Source: Bostrychus sinensis
Lineage: Eukaryota > Chordata > Actinopteri > Gobiiformes > Eleotridae
Length of the DNA: 64,000 nt
NCBI GenBank assembly: GCA_020698575.1
Contig: CM036248.1
Coordinates: 24,788,229-24,852,228, forward strand
Direction of reading: 5' to 3'
Positions 38,760 to 52,786 of the stretch are shown here, piece by piece (position 1 is the stretch's first letter; each line of letters opens with the position of its first letter). The notes beneath the pieces were generated by a model. It was not told the DNA's origin and did no database searches. It was given only the letters and a program-made list of their open reading frames with translations. The translations under genes were made by a program, and so were the position numbers.

Positions 38760-38872
38760 TAGAAGTAGTATTACTAGTAGTACTGTTAGTAGTTGTAGCC
38801 GTAGTAGCACTGTTAGTAGAAGTAATAATAGTAGTAATAGTAGCGGTAGTCGAAGTAGCACTACTAGTGTAA
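38760..38872. repeat. Degenerate AGT trinucleotide tract
   Basis: Interrupted AGT/TAG triplets (GTAGTATTACTAGTAGTACT and similar) over about 110 bp. Scattered substitutions indicate an old, decaying microsatellite. Confidence 0.8.
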
Positions 38873-40280
38873 TTTTATTTTAAAGAAACAGTAGTTTATA
38901 CTTGTTACAGATTTGGAGCACTTCTGTCTTCAAGTATCTTCATGTTTATATCTCACTCAAACACACAAATGTACAGGTCCACTGGCAATCTTGTTTACTG
39001 TAAATCCCCAAATCTTTTAGGGCTTTAGGTCATTTTCAGTCTACTGTACTCTCTGTGCAGTTTTTTTCCCTTACAATAGACACAGCTGGATATGTTCTCT
39101 ATACTTTCTGTACATGGGCCCAGAGCTGTAGCAGATATCATGCTGAGACAAGAGTCTGCATTCACTAATGAATGCTTTGATGTAAATGCAGGAGGCAGCA
39201 TTACAAGATCAAACTGAAATGAAACAATCTGTAATTTTAAAAATTGTATGGCGAATACATTAGACCATAGAGAGATTCCAGCTCATCCACTTACATTAAC
39301 CTATATATTAACTACATATCCAGTTACCTTTAGGGGTGCAGTCATTTCAACAAAAGAGCTGAATTATTGTTGGCAAAGTTTCATTATAAGCATGTTTAAT
39401 GTCATTACATGCAATACTGATAAAAAGGAGGCAGAGATTAGTGTGTATGGGAAGATTGTCTGAGAGGAAAAACATATTCCTTTCAACATAAATCCCTGTG
39501 GAAAGGATTTTCTGTTTTTATAAGCTTTGTCCATCCAGTCAGACTTCCTTCATGTTTTGTCCACTCCTACAGTGACATTACCTCTTCACTAACTGCAGAG
39601 ACAACAAACAATGTGCTCAATCCATCTAAGCCTATGTTTTTTACATTCATGGGCTACTTATTTTATCACACTTCTACAGTTCACTCTCCTGTCAGCAGTA
39701 TTGACCATCCCAGTTTAAATTAGCCAGTAACATTTACTTGTGTGAGTGTTCCCTACTTTCACTTACTCAGGTCAGGCAGAAGGTACTTGGCACACACTGT
39801 CCACATATAGCATAGTAAAAAATGTAAGTTGTGTACATGAAAAAGGGTGTTATTTGACTCTAAATCATTGTTTAAATGCAAATGTGGTAATGTGGCAAAG
39901 GTTTAGTTACCTTCAAAATCAACCTAGACCCTACTACAGGCCAGGCCTCTGTGTAGACGAGTAGTTCTGACTCAAATCAATGCTCATCATTTGTTTTATC
40001 TAGCAAAACAACTTGCAGATGCACTGACTCTTTCAGATTCCATTTCATGGATTACTCCTAAGCTTACAACCATGGCAAGCCTCATGTTGCACAACAAACA
40101 AATAATCTACAACATACAAACACACCTTATTAATACTGTTATCTCCAATTTTGCTAGCCAAATAATGCATACATCAGATAAATTATTATTGAACCATAAC
40201 TTTTACAATTAAATAACAAGAAATATTTTCTTTAATGTTTACCCACTGAGTTGTATCCCATTCCCACTGTCCGTCAAACT
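38873..40280. other. No gene recognised
   Basis: Background sequence with no long frame or recognisable element. Confidence 0.55.
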
Positions 40281-40629
40281 TAATAATAATAATGGATTGG
40301 ATTTATATTGCGTTTTACAAGCTTGTCAAGCTCCTCAAAGCACTTTACACTTTGATCTGTTATTCATTCACTCCTCAGTCACACTCACTGGTGATGAGCT
40401 ACTACTGTAGACACAGCTGCCCTGGGGCAGACTGACAGAAGCATGGCTGCCATTTTGCACCTATAGCCCCTCCGACCACCACCAAACACAGTCACATTGA
40501 CACATTTATACAGGCAAGGTGGGTGAAGTGTCATGCCCAAGGACACAACAACAATATGCAATGCCAGTAGCAGGGCTTGAACCGCCAACCACCCCACTTC
40601 TCTTCTTCACAACCACTTTGGTTATCTGC
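40281..40629. mobile_element. Fish-type short repeat (ATGGATT...TTTATAT family)
   Basis: Begins with TAATAATAAT and AATGGATTGGATTTATATTG, then CTCAAAGCACTTTACACTTT, a CCCAAGGACAC block and a terminal GGGCTTGAACCGCCAACC. On the minus strand the last block resembles a pol III B-box. This order of blocks matches, from memory, a common fish repeat of about 350 bp. A second start-only copy is at 43771. No coding capacity. Orientation by convention is uncertain. Confidence 0.6.
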
Positions 40630-40721
40630 CAAATGAAGTCCTAACTTGATAAACTGGTAGTAATAAATTGTTTAAACAAACCATCAATGATTATGCCTAA
40701 ATGTAAGTGAACATCTAAGTG

Positions 40722-40727
<6 letters not shown>

Positions 40728-40791
<64 letters not shown>
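40728..40791. repeat. (TA)n microsatellite
   Basis: An uninterrupted TA tract of about 64 bp, lying 100 bp after the short repeat. The minus-strand frame through it is a Tyr-Ile artefact. Confidence 0.97.
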
Positions 40792-40793
<2 letters not shown>

Positions 40794-43770
40794 ATTTGAA
40801 ATTATTAGGCCATAAAATGCATGAATGAACATTTGCTGACAGCACAGTAGATGTGCAGAGCTCTGGTCCAAAGCAGTTATCATTTTTATCTTATTATGTC
40901 CAGCAGAGCTCTGGCTCAGAGGGAGCTGTCCACTGCAGCTGTGACTGTCCTGAGGGAACAGGGGCTGTCTGTGGAGAGAGGCCAAAGCACACTGTGGAGA
41001 TTAAGGCCCAAACACAGCACTGACTCGCAAAGAAGGAAGCCATCAATTAGAAGAACAGGGGATGTGATATACAGGAAATCAGTGGTCAGGCCACTTTAAC
41101 ATGAAATGCTCTGCCAAAGGATAATTAGATAACATAGATAATAAGAAAATGAAAGAGAAGACTGTGGGCAGACTTTTACCAGGGTAGGGCAAGGTGGTTA
41201 ATGTGGGACCTATTAAATATTAAATGAAAGGACAGTACCTATTTCATTTCTTATTCCACAAACTTTTGTTCACATTTTTTGAAAAGTGATTTATGTGAAT
41301 GTTCTTTTATCACTGACCATTGTTCTGCCTCCTGATATGATGATATAAAGGAGGTGGGGCCTTACATTGGTCAGGGACAGGTGGAGGTCTCTTCAGCTCA
41401 AGGCCAAATCAATGAGGGTGCAGTGAACTGGAGACAGCAGGGCCCAGTGGTACAGTGTTTGGATGCAGAGTCACAGAGAGAGAGCCAGCAGGTGAATGTA
41501 GATGAGACTCAGGAGAGAGAAGGACCCACATGAGTCTGAGGGGTGAGGAGGTGAGCTCTGACCATACAAATGAATTCCTTTGCCTGAATCTGGGTTTACA
41601 TCTCAGGTTACACTTTTTTTTTGTAAGTTCTTAAAATGACTTAGTGTTTGAGTTGAATTATAATGACTTTACCTGTTTCATATTATGGTTAGTCCAAATG
41701 CTCTGAAAGCACATCAAAGAAGCCAGTTGTACAAAAATAATTTCAAAATATAAAACCAGATTTTCACAAGAAAATGTTCATATGTACATAAAATAGCACT
41801 GAAAAAATACTGTTGTGTTCACTGTATATTTTGACTTCTGGTCATGCTAATTCTAGCTATAAGTCAGTTTGCTTTTCTGTTAAAAAAAAAACAGATGTAT
41901 CACTTTCACCCAAATGCTGACCACAATCTATTCCAATGCTCCAAAGAAGCAACCAAAGACATTCTGGTCAGTGAGATGTGCTGACCATACAAACAACAGC
42001 AGCACTTTGTCTATGCACAAACTCAGCAAAGAACCAGGTCCAGAGTTTGCTCAGAGTTCACAGTCAATCCTTCATCACCTCCAAATAATTTATTAAGAAA
42101 GTTTTTATTGTATTCATACAGTGTGTTTACAGAAAACAGAGTAAGCATTGCAACTTATGACAATCCTCAAAGTACAGGAGGTACATGGAAAATGACCAAT
42201 ATTCTTCACTAATGCATATTTAATTAACTCAATCAAGCTGATATCTGGCATGATGCACACCCCTAAAATACTGTTCTTCTGATACATCAGTGATGTTTTT
42301 ACATCAAAACACAAAGTGCCACTGTTTTAGAGTTTTGGGGTGTTTTTCCTTATTAAGATTATACTGATGCCATTCACTATTACTATACAGGATAAGCCAT
42401 TTACTCTTTAGAGAGCATGTAGTGTTGTGTGTATCAGCAGTAGATTTCACTTTGGTTTTATCAGCTCAGCCTATTCTCACATAGGCTACAGTTTTCTCTT
42501 TCCACTCTGCTGCACCATGCAGGCCTTCTCTGATGTACTGTACTTCATCTCTACTGTAATCCATCACAGTCTCTATTGTGCTATTTCCAGTTGTTTATCC
42601 TGGAAATACAAGAGCGAGAAAAATACCAGAATCACAGAAAAATCTCAGCATTATTTTGTTTCTGGAGAGGTCACTGTGCAGTGAGGGCTATGGACAGATT
42701 GCTTACAGTATTACTGGCACTGCACAGTCAAAGCTTTCTGACACCTATACATTTCACAAAGGTAGTGAGACTGAGGTGGTGTCCAGGAGAATATTTTTCA
42801 TGAACTCTGGAATTAGAGAAAATGATAAAGAGGTCAATGAAAATTGTAATAATAATTTGTACCACAAACAGCTAAGAATGTTATTTGTTAGTACAGATGA
42901 ACATGGGTGAATAGTCAACATGACCCTTCACTGTCTTATTTGAATGTTGTTACCCTGAATTATTACTGGATTAAACAAATCCCCCAGAATGTGTTACAGC
43001 CTACTGCAAAACTTTTCCAAATAGTTTTGCTTGTGAAATCTATCCTCTCAAACTCTTGGTTTGTGCCCACAGTGTATTCAGATGGACCATCCAGATGAAT
43101 TCACAATCACTGGTGCATATTTTGAATGATCTTCACTAAACAGAGCTGTCTGTGAAAATAGACAGATAAGACTCTGAATAATCCTGATTGTTGAGCTTTG
43201 TGAGTTTTCAAACCAGGGTAAAGCTGAACAATCAGACTGTCCCATATGAAGATCCTGCAAACACAGACTTTTGAACATTTGGGGAAAGCAAACACAGACA
43301 CCATTTGCCCATAAAAGAAAGAAAAACAAAACAAGTGCTGTAATGAATGAGATAATTACTTTGGTCCAGTGTCCACAGCTGCTACTGCTGTGTCTGTGGC
43401 TCAAACTGCAAACTGTGTTTTTCAGATGATACTGCCTGTGATGTGGTTAAGATTAAGAACAAGCAGCTCCATCAGTCAGTTTTTGAAGCCATAGAGACTG
43501 ATCCAAAAACACCTGGAGGCAAACTGCAGCTGTTTCTGCTGACACTCACTGTTTTTACACAATCCTACACTCTGCTATTGTAACTCACTGTGTTTCCACT
43601 GTGCTTAAAAACCAGCCATCCATGCTTGCATGAAAATATGTTTCTGCCTGCTTGGAAAATATCTCAAGTAATATCTGTACTGAAAGAAATAGCCAATCCA
43701 TTAGTTTACTCCCAATTCCCAAGTAAAATTATGTAAAATAGTAAAATAATGAAAAAATGAATGTACAAAA
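40792..43770. other. No gene recognised
   Basis: Background. Overlapping frames near 42427-42910 (up to 110 codons) have no domain and no codon pattern I would trust. Confidence 0.5.
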
Positions 43771-43815
43771 GTAATAATAATAATAATGGACTGGATTTAT
43801 TTTGCGCTTTACAAC
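43771..43815. repeat. Start-only fragment of the 40.3-kb repeat family
   Basis: GTAATAATAATAATAATGGA then CTGGATTTAT and TTTGCGCTTTACAA match the first 45 bp of the repeat at 40281. The rest of the element is absent. Confidence 0.65.
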
Positions 43816-44833
43816 ATCAGCATCAAAATTGATGCAACTCTTTCTCTGAGGGCTAAACCTCAACTCCATCTCCATAAAGAATGTGGCTGTAGAGGCAAGT
43901 GAGGAGGTAAAACAGCTTTGTCTGGAAAATGGATCACAGCTTATCAATGAATGTTCAAAATATTTAACTATGTAAATAAAAAATTGCATATATCATTCAG
44001 TGTCTGGTTTGGTTTCATTTGGATTATTGTTCTGTTGTTTGGTTCAACACATCATTAAGTAATATCTTTACAGTTGGTGCAAAAACAAAGCAGCACGAGT
44101 GGCTCTGAAATGTTGTTTTTATGATTAATGTTCAGATGCATAAACAGCTCTCCTGGTTTTGGGTGAAGAATAGATGAATAGAGGGTTGTATGCACTGACA
44201 AATTTTCTAAGAGCTATTACACAACGTCAACACCATCTATGTTTTACTCAAAACTTCCTTTCAGCAGAAATACACAGAATTGCTCAAGAAAGCTGCAGGG
44301 CAGTGTTTCACTCTGCCTAAATGTGAAAGTAATTTGAGCCAATGTACAGTGATGTTTGGGTAAAGACAATTTACTACCACTGAATATTAGACAACAAAGC
44401 ACTGCATACATCTTTAAGAAGCAACTCAAAAAATAATAACAAGTAAATACATTGATATTTATGCATGTGTAAATACCAAATGTAATATTATTTTAAATAT
44501 AGAAATATGTTTATAATTATAATAAATTGTGGTAAATGTGACAATGTATCATTTGTGATGTAAAGTGACCCAAGGAATAGTAGCTGATGCAGTACGCTGC
44601 AGATGTTAATGGGGAGCTCAGTAAATATAAACATAGACAAAAAAGACACAGAGATTTTCATGTTAAAAAGGATGCTCATGACAATATTTTTTTGGGAAGT
44701 AAGACAAACCCAGAGAGAACCCCCTGCAGCACACAAAGACAGATTAGCTGCATTATTAGAAAGGAGAATTACTTTGGATTCATACGATCTGTTCTGTGTT
44801 TGCTGAAATACAGACATGTTTATTTTATTTTTA
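43816..44833. other. No gene recognised
   Basis: A+T-rich background. The 155-codon minus-strand frame at 44488-44955 runs through the TATG/GATG repeat and is not supported as a gene. Confidence 0.55.
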
Positions 44834-44878
44834 TTATGTATGTATGTATGTATGGATGGATGGATGGATGGATGTATA
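44834..44878. repeat. TATG / GATG tetranucleotide microsatellite
   Basis: About four TATG units pass directly into about five GATG units, showing a change of repeat unit by point mutation and expansion. Confidence 0.93.
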
Positions 44879-45707
44879 TTTGAATACATATACTGTATTA
44901 TGAGGTATAGTGCTCCAGGAATTTTTACATCAGTATGAATGGACTTAAAATGCACACCAGTTTGTACTTTTATCCATTTTTGCTAGGCATGATTTTACAC
45001 AGAAAAAGACCAAGCTCAAATCCATCATAGACGTGCACAGGGATCTTGTATAATCTTTCTTGGTGAATGGTTAAGCTGACATTTCTGAACAGAGACATTT
45101 ACAAAAGTAGTTATCTTACCACCCTGCACACCACACACTGTACCAAGGAAAGCAATCAAAGGTACAAGAGCACTTGTTGAAGTGAAAAACTTGCACGAGA
45201 AGAGAGCATAGATGTGATCAGTCCCTCACGGCACTTATAATCAGGCAGGAACAGCTGTCCAGGGCTGTGGGAGGAAATGTAGAAAAGCATCAGTATGCAA
45301 ATGTGTCTCCCGTGCTGGTTACAGATACCTGTTTCTCCCAACCTGAAATAATGAGAAAAAATAATGAAGAAAAAATTATTTTCCAAACAATGACTTTTGT
45401 GACTCTAATAACAATCCCTCACTGGTTTCCTGAGGTGTGTAAACACAAAAATCCTGGTGAAAAATATAATAATTTACTGCTAAACAAGGCATGAGCAGTA
45501 CTCAATATGTAACAGAATGTCATATCTAATGAGCATTGGGCTAAGTGTCAAAGGAGTAAGGTTTTCAGAATACACCCTTTTATAAATCTGTCCAAGAGGA
45601 AATGTTTCAGATGATGGTATGTGCTCAAAAAAGACCTCTGTTCAGAATTAGATTGAAAGTGTATCAAACTGCATTAGTCATTTCTGTCTTACCATGGATG
45701 AAATGTG
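44879..45707. other. No gene recognised
   Basis: Background sequence. No structure beyond short chance frames. Confidence 0.55.
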
Positions 45708-46218
45708 TAGACACACTGCAAGCGTGTTTGGAGGCGGGTCTAGTTTCACCTTCGGCGCCCTGCTTAGCAGATAATCTGGAGAGTGCACACTGCCTGCTGA
45801 ACTGCGAGCTGAACTATGCTTTCAGTCAAAACACATAGAAAATAAGTATTTATTGTTGTATTTTGCTGATTACCATCAGCACTACACATACCTGATGCAT
45901 TTTTTTTATATTTGAAGCAAGACTAGTGAGTTAGGACTTCCACTTTTACTTGTAAAAAGGTTTGCATTTGCAATGACCAGCCTATAAAGACAATAAACAC
46001 ACACTTATTTAGTAAAGTATAGTCACCACAGGTCTATTATATGTGGCTGTACTGTCATATTGACTTTTGAATGGCATTATTATAGAGAAACACCGAGGAG
46101 GAGCTGCCAACAGCAATGCGCCTCATGCTGGCAGTGTGCACACACTCACTGAAATGCCACGCTTCTGAATCGCAGCAGATGCCGTGGTGTGCCCACGCGG
46201 ACATTTGCAGTGTGTTTA
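45708..46218. mobile_element. Candidate non-autonomous DNA transposon
   Basis: The left end reads TAGACACACTGCAAGCGTGT. The right end on the other strand reads TAAACACACTGCAAATGTCC, so 13 of the first 14 positions match as an inverted repeat. A second inner pair, GTGCACACTGCC, occurs near both ends in inverted orientation. Both ends are GC-rich while the interior is A+T-rich, typical of a small transposon inserted in A+T-rich DNA. I see no clear target-site duplication and no transposase. Superfamily not assigned. Confidence 0.5.
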
Positions 46219-46980
46219 GAGCCTAAAAACATATCCTCAAGAACCACACCTGAGCTATGTGTAACTTCAGTTGTTCACCATTAATGTGATTAAAATAACA
46301 CAGGCCTTGTGTGTGTTACATTTCACATAAGTGATAAATAACAGAATAACATAATAATGGGATAGAAAGGGACCATTGTTATTGCATTTTGCCACTATTT
46401 CTCCACCTTGACATACTTAATAGTCTTTTTGAAACTCAATTAGCAAGAAGCAACAGAAAAAGAAAATTGTTTACGTACAGTTTGCAATCATCATTTACTG
46501 AATTTAGCTTCACCCTTTGAGACTGTATACCTCCACTGGCAAAACCGAAGTGTGCAGAAATGAGAAGAGTGGTAGAAAGCAGCTTGGATTTAAAGAGCCA
46601 GGAGGCTGCAGGCTTCCTATGAGGAGCTGCTGAATGATCTATAACCAATTTACTATAAAATGCAGCCTCTGAGCAACACAGCAGCAGCAAAGCTCTGGAT
46701 CCTCCACCAGCAAACTGGGATACAGCCTTCTTTAACACTGTCTCACAGTTTGACTTTTCATTAAGCTAACTCCTCTCCCAAAAGACATTGTTACAAGATG
46801 TTCAGCTGAATTGTTAGCAAAACTAAGCTTACATTTCCTCATTTAAAAGAGAGCCTTTTTCAAAGCAGACAAATTGCTGCACTCTCCACATTCTCTCACT
46901 CTACATTCAGCTGTGCTTTCATTTAGCTTCTGCACCACCATCCTGGGACCACTGTGAACTAAAAAGACATCTAGCATGTT

Positions 46981-46981
<1 letters not shown>
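46219..46981. other. No gene recognised
   Basis: Background between the candidate element and the CT tract. The 100-codon minus-strand frame at 46436-46738 has no domain. Confidence 0.55.

Positions 46982-47049
<68 letters not shown>
46982..47049. repeat. (CT)n microsatellite
   Basis: About 68 bp of uninterrupted CT. The minus-strand Glu-Arg frame across it is an artefact. Confidence 0.97.
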
Positions 47050-47050
<1 letters not shown>

Positions 47051-50000
47051 GCACAATCCAGTTTGCTATCTCTCTGAAACATGTCTGACAGCCCCTCCCC
47101 ACAGAAGCCAATCCGACAGTGTCCTGCTCATTGATCATAGTGGAGTTCAGGCCATATGGAGGTCAATGGCTTTTCAAAGGGATTGTTAGACTTGAACTCA
47201 TCCATGGTACCAGTGAGAATGATGGATGTAAAGTTATGAACATCACAGTCCTGGGACAGGGGGATAATGATTGTAAACAGTGGGTTTAGATGTATTCTTA
47301 TAACAGAACATTTTCAACTGCCCCCAGAAGTACAATTTTATTTTTTTGCAGCAAAAATTTGTCCCTGAACAACAGTCATCTATAACAACAGTGATTTCAA
47401 GTGTTTCGTAATGAAAAGAGATGATGTGCCTGTTGTGAGGATATGGAAATGTTGATTACTGCCAGGAATCGGTAAAAATACTACTACTGTTTTTAGATGT
47501 GGTATTGAACATTTTGTGCTAATGTCTCAAAACAACTAGCAAAGACAAGAATGTTATTTCTCTGTGGTCTATTCTGAATATGTTCACAAGCACTTACACT
47601 GAAGAGGGCCATTTCCAGTCTCATGTTGTGTAAAGGAGCTGTCCTTGGTGCTGAGGCTGTACAGGCCACTATTAGTTGTTCAGAGCTGTACAGGCAAAGA
47701 GAGCAGACGTTCACTGTCTCCTCCATGCAGTGTAAAGACTAATCCTATTGTTCTCCAGACTTAAATTGAGGGTTGAGTCTCCCAATATGAGTAAAAGCTG
47801 CTGCTCTTATCCTTTTTGCATGTCCAGTGGGATTAAGTTTGCATTTCTCCTATAATGCTCCAGATAGTGCTTTGTATCCCTTTGTCAGCTGATTTACATT
47901 AACCACATGCTATTTTGACATATTACCTAAGGAGAATGTGTGGCTTTTATAGATGGCATATGCATTAACAGCTAAACAGTCCTGCACAGGCAAAAAAAAA
48001 AAAAATGTGTGAATGGAAAGTGCTGCAGTAATAAATCAACGTAATTCCTTTTAGAACATTTCCACTTTCTGTAGAAATAAGGGAAAATCTTTACCAAAGA
48101 AAACGACACAGTAGTTATTTCTCAACTGAAAGAACTATGACTTTAAACCAGTTTAATATATTATTATTATGGACCAAATTTACTAATTCCATATTTAATT
48201 CCTCTGTGTACTTTTAGAATTTTCAAAGTAGATCCTGAATTGGTTGCAACTCTCTCATTCTTTGGGTTGTTTGGATCACTTCAACACAGTTTGGCTTTAA
48301 ATCACATCTGGGCTACACTTCACAGGCACTTTGCATCCTCCTCACATATTTTGCCTTCAGCTATAATATTCCTATTTGTCCTCCATGGTGGGCCTTGGCC
48401 ATTCACCACACATAGGTGAAGAGGGGAGTTTAAGTTCTTTAATGACAAACCACAAAACAACTACATTAAACTTCTTAGAGCCCATTTAAAACCATGATAA
48501 TATAATGGATCTGAAAGGAGGCTGCAGTTAAAGAGATGTGATATAATTGCAACATTTTAAAAAATTGCGCAATTACTAAATGCTTTTACTGTTAGACTCC
48601 ACTTTGAAAATGGCATCATAAAAATTAGATTGCAGGACAAGCATGTATTTGTTAAGCATTTTTCCTATAAATAAATCATTTTTTAAAAAGTGTCATGTTG
48701 TACTACTCTGTTTCTCTGTAATTGGTTGAGTTTTTTAGTATTTGTGTATTTTTTGTCTCCTTACCAGTGGCATCTCAAAACCTTTTTCACTTGGGTCACC
48801 CAGGCACTTAGTTGTACATGGGTGGCCCCAATGAAGCTGTCTGAGGATAAAACTGAGGATTGAACATTTAATTTTCTGTACTCTGGTGAACTTAAATGCA
48901 TCATCATGCATTGAACATGTCATTAACTGCCAATGTCCCACCTCTGAGTCTGAATGCCCTGCTGCTTATGGTGGAAATGCCCTCTGTTTTTTGATTTGTT
49001 AAATGTCCAGTTGCATTTAATCTGACTCCATTTGTTCACAATTACTTTGTGTAGAATAGTAAAATAAGTATAATTCTTTTTAAATCTGCCTATGGGTCCT
49101 CCTCTGATCACTTGTAAAAAAGCTGTTAGTCTGTGAGTCTTTTTGGCTACTTATTTCCTTCTCCTCATAACTTTTTCCTGTCCCCACTGTTTCTGTCCTT
49201 CAAGCTCCTCCATCATTAACTCTCATTATTGCCTGTCGTCTCCTCTGTGACTGCAGCCTCTACCATTTCATTCATTAGTGATTAGTAGTGATCATTTGGA
49301 TGAGGAAGGTTGAGGCGATTTTCAGTCTGTCAGAGGCATATCTCATTAACACAGCTCCACATTGTCTCAGAGATCACAGTGGGCTTCACTGGTCCAGGTG
49401 ATGTAACGTCCTGTTGGAAATGAAAGAGCTGAAAACACAGAGGAGCTGCAGGAACCTTGTGTTGAGGTCACTGTATTTGTTCAGAGGAGGAGAGGACAGA
49501 TTGGCATTTTGAAGTGGCAGCTTTCTCTAAACGGAATTAAATCAAGTCTCCAGAGAGTCCCCGCACAACATGAATATTGATGCTCAGCACATAAAACAAC
49601 TCTTAACCTCTTCTATCTGTGGATTTTTGTCAGCTGCAAGGGCTATAAAATAGCATTCACAATATGAAGGTCACTTTAATGGTCCCCACATAAACACTGT
49701 CAATACAGCCATGAGGACGAGCAAAATCATTCATTTCTCCCCTAGAGAGGCCAAATGTGGATTTAAACACCACAAGAGCACTGTTCCCCACTCATGCCAA
49801 CACAACATGAGAGGATCCACTTAATGGTTTTTGGCAGCTGTGTGGCACAGTGAGCTGCTCAAATCTGGCACAAAATATACCATCTGGACTCATAAGCATC
49901 ACAGAGATAGTGCTAACATATGACTATGTTACTGTGCTGAGGATAGCTGCGTTAACCCTGAATACCATCGTATCCCAGTCACCATTACAACTTCTGTGTA

Positions 50001-50075
50001 ATGCATTGTTATGTAATTATATAAGATTATGCAAAGTTACTAAAACTGGACTGCACATTGCAAATATAATATAAA
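47050..50075. other. No gene recognised
   Basis: About 3 kb of background with a short poly-A tract near 47992-48005. No convincing exon, repeat or RNA gene. Confidence 0.55.
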
Positions 50076-50416
50076 AGCGGCATACTGGCTTAGTGGTTAG
50101 CACTCTCACTTCACAGCAAGAAGGTCCCGGGTTCAATTCCTGGACTGTGGGGCCTTTCTGTGTGGAGTGTGCATGTTCTTCCCATCTCTGGGTGGGTTTC
50201 CTCTGGGTGCTCCAGTTTCCCTCATCAACCTAAAACATGCACAGTCGACTAATCCTCCAGCTAGGTACCCCTGGCTCAAGATCCAGAGAAGAGTCCCTGG
50301 GTACTGCACTGCAGCAGCCCACTGCTCCTGACAGGTTGCCCCAGTGGCATTGAGGGATGGGTCAAATGCAGAGAATGAATTACCCTACAGGGATTAATAA
50401 AGCCTATCTTACCTTA
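50076..50416 (+). mobile_element. tRNA-headed SINE-like repeat, best preserved head
   Basis: The head has an A-box TGGCTTAGTGG and, 33 bp later, a B-box GGTTCAATTCC. Both fit the pol III consensus, so this copy could once have been transcribed from within. The next block, GTGTGGAGTGTGCATGTTCT, is shared with the 21.9-kb copy. The tail differs from the 23.0 and 52.4-kb copies: it runs through CAAATGCAGAGAATGAATTA and GGGATTAATAAAG to a short TCTTACCTTA end. It is therefore a related family with its own 3' part. Not a functional tRNA gene. Confidence 0.65.
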
Positions 50417-50735
50417 TATCCATCACAAATAGAGAGTAAATAAAAAAAGTAAAAAGTCAATGTTGGGTTGAGCAAGGCAGTGATAATATCAATAACTTCA
50501 CATATATCAAGTCAGCTTTAGCACTTGTATAGGTTAGGGCTCTGATTTTCTCTTTTTTTTTCTTTTTTTTTTGGCAGTTGTCGGAGGGGCCATAGGCACA
50601 AATTGGCAGCCACGCATCCCAAGGCAGCTGTGCTCACAAAAGTAACTGAACAACACTGAGTGTGACTTAGGACTGTAAGAATACTGCACCAAAAGTGGCT
50701 TGTGTGTCTAGAAAAGCTCTTTATAAGACTAATGA
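50417..50735. other. No gene recognised
   Basis: Short background interval with T-rich runs near 50552-50572. Confidence 0.55.
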
Positions 50736-52111
<1,376 letters not shown>

Positions 52112-52245
52112 GCAGAGGTGGATAGCCAAAAATTGTAGGCTACTCAAATTAAGCACCATTACTTTAAAATAATACAACTCAAGTAGAGGTAAAAAAGTAT
52201 TTGGCGAAAAAATGTCTGAAGTATTGAGAAACTGATTGGACTTAA
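52112..52245 (+). repeat. ACTCAAGTA-type dispersed repeat fragment
   Basis: GCAGAGGTGGATAGCCAAAA, then TACTCAAATTAAG, CAACTCAAGTAGAGGTAAAA and AAGTATTTGGCGAAAA match, from memory, a common fish repeat rich in ACTCAAGTA and AAAAAGTA motifs. It is loosely similar in style to the hAT-like insertion at 60.4 kb. No ends or target duplication can be placed. Confidence 0.5.
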
Positions 52246-52439
52246 GGTCTGATTTATGTTTTAGTACTGATGTAACCAGACAGACAAAATATAAATATAT
52301 AAATTACTGTGCAAACTTATTAAGTAATTCCTCGTTCTATTTTACAGTAGGAAGCAATAAGCAGTGGCATTGAAGATACACCCAACACTCACAAAAGGCA
52401 TTTGGTAACACTTATATAATATAATAATATATAATAATA

Positions 52440-52786
52440 ACTCTTGCCTCCCAGCAAGGAGATTGTGGGTTCAATCCAGCCAACACAAACTCTCTGGAGT
52501 CTTTATGTCCTCCCTGTGTTACTGTGGGTTCACTCTGGTTACTCCAGCTTCCTCCCACTGTCCAGAAACATGCATGTGTTAGGAAAATTGTACTCCAAAT
52601 CACCCCAGTGAATGAAAGTGAGAGTGAAGTGTTGTCTGTCTGTGTATGTCTCTGTGTCAGCCCTGCAACTCGCTGGCCACTGTGTACCCCACCTAATGCC
52701 CAAAGCTACTGGCATAGGCTCCCATACTCGCGACTCCCAACGGGAATAAGTGGAAGAAGATGAATGAATGAATGAATGAATGAATG
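52440..52786 (+). mobile_element. tRNA-headed short interspersed repeat with GAAT tail
   Basis: The head retains CTCCCAGCAAGGAGATTGTG and a B-box GGTTCAATCC. The body contains CAGAAACATGCATGTGTTAG and CTCTGTGTCAGCCCTGCAAC. The tail, CTACTGGCATAGGCTCCC, runs into about six GAAT units (52761-52786). The sequence is the reverse-orientation sister of 22999-23330 and shares its body throughout. The A-box region is eroded. Confidence 0.65.

Noticed and set aside
42427..42910. Three overlapping plus-strand frames
   Set aside because: Overlap in different phases without any recognisable protein; typical of random open sequence.
44488..44955. 155-codon minus-strand frame
   Set aside because: Passes through the TATG/GATG microsatellite (Ser-Ile-His-Pro repeats) and has no recognisable motif.
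46843..47082. Glu-Arg-rich frame on the minus strand
   Set aside because: Direct translation of the CT microsatellite.
50077..50150. Possible tRNA gene from A-box and B-box
   Set aside because: It lies at the head of a repeat with multiple relatives in the window and lacks a convincing cloverleaf and acceptor stem.
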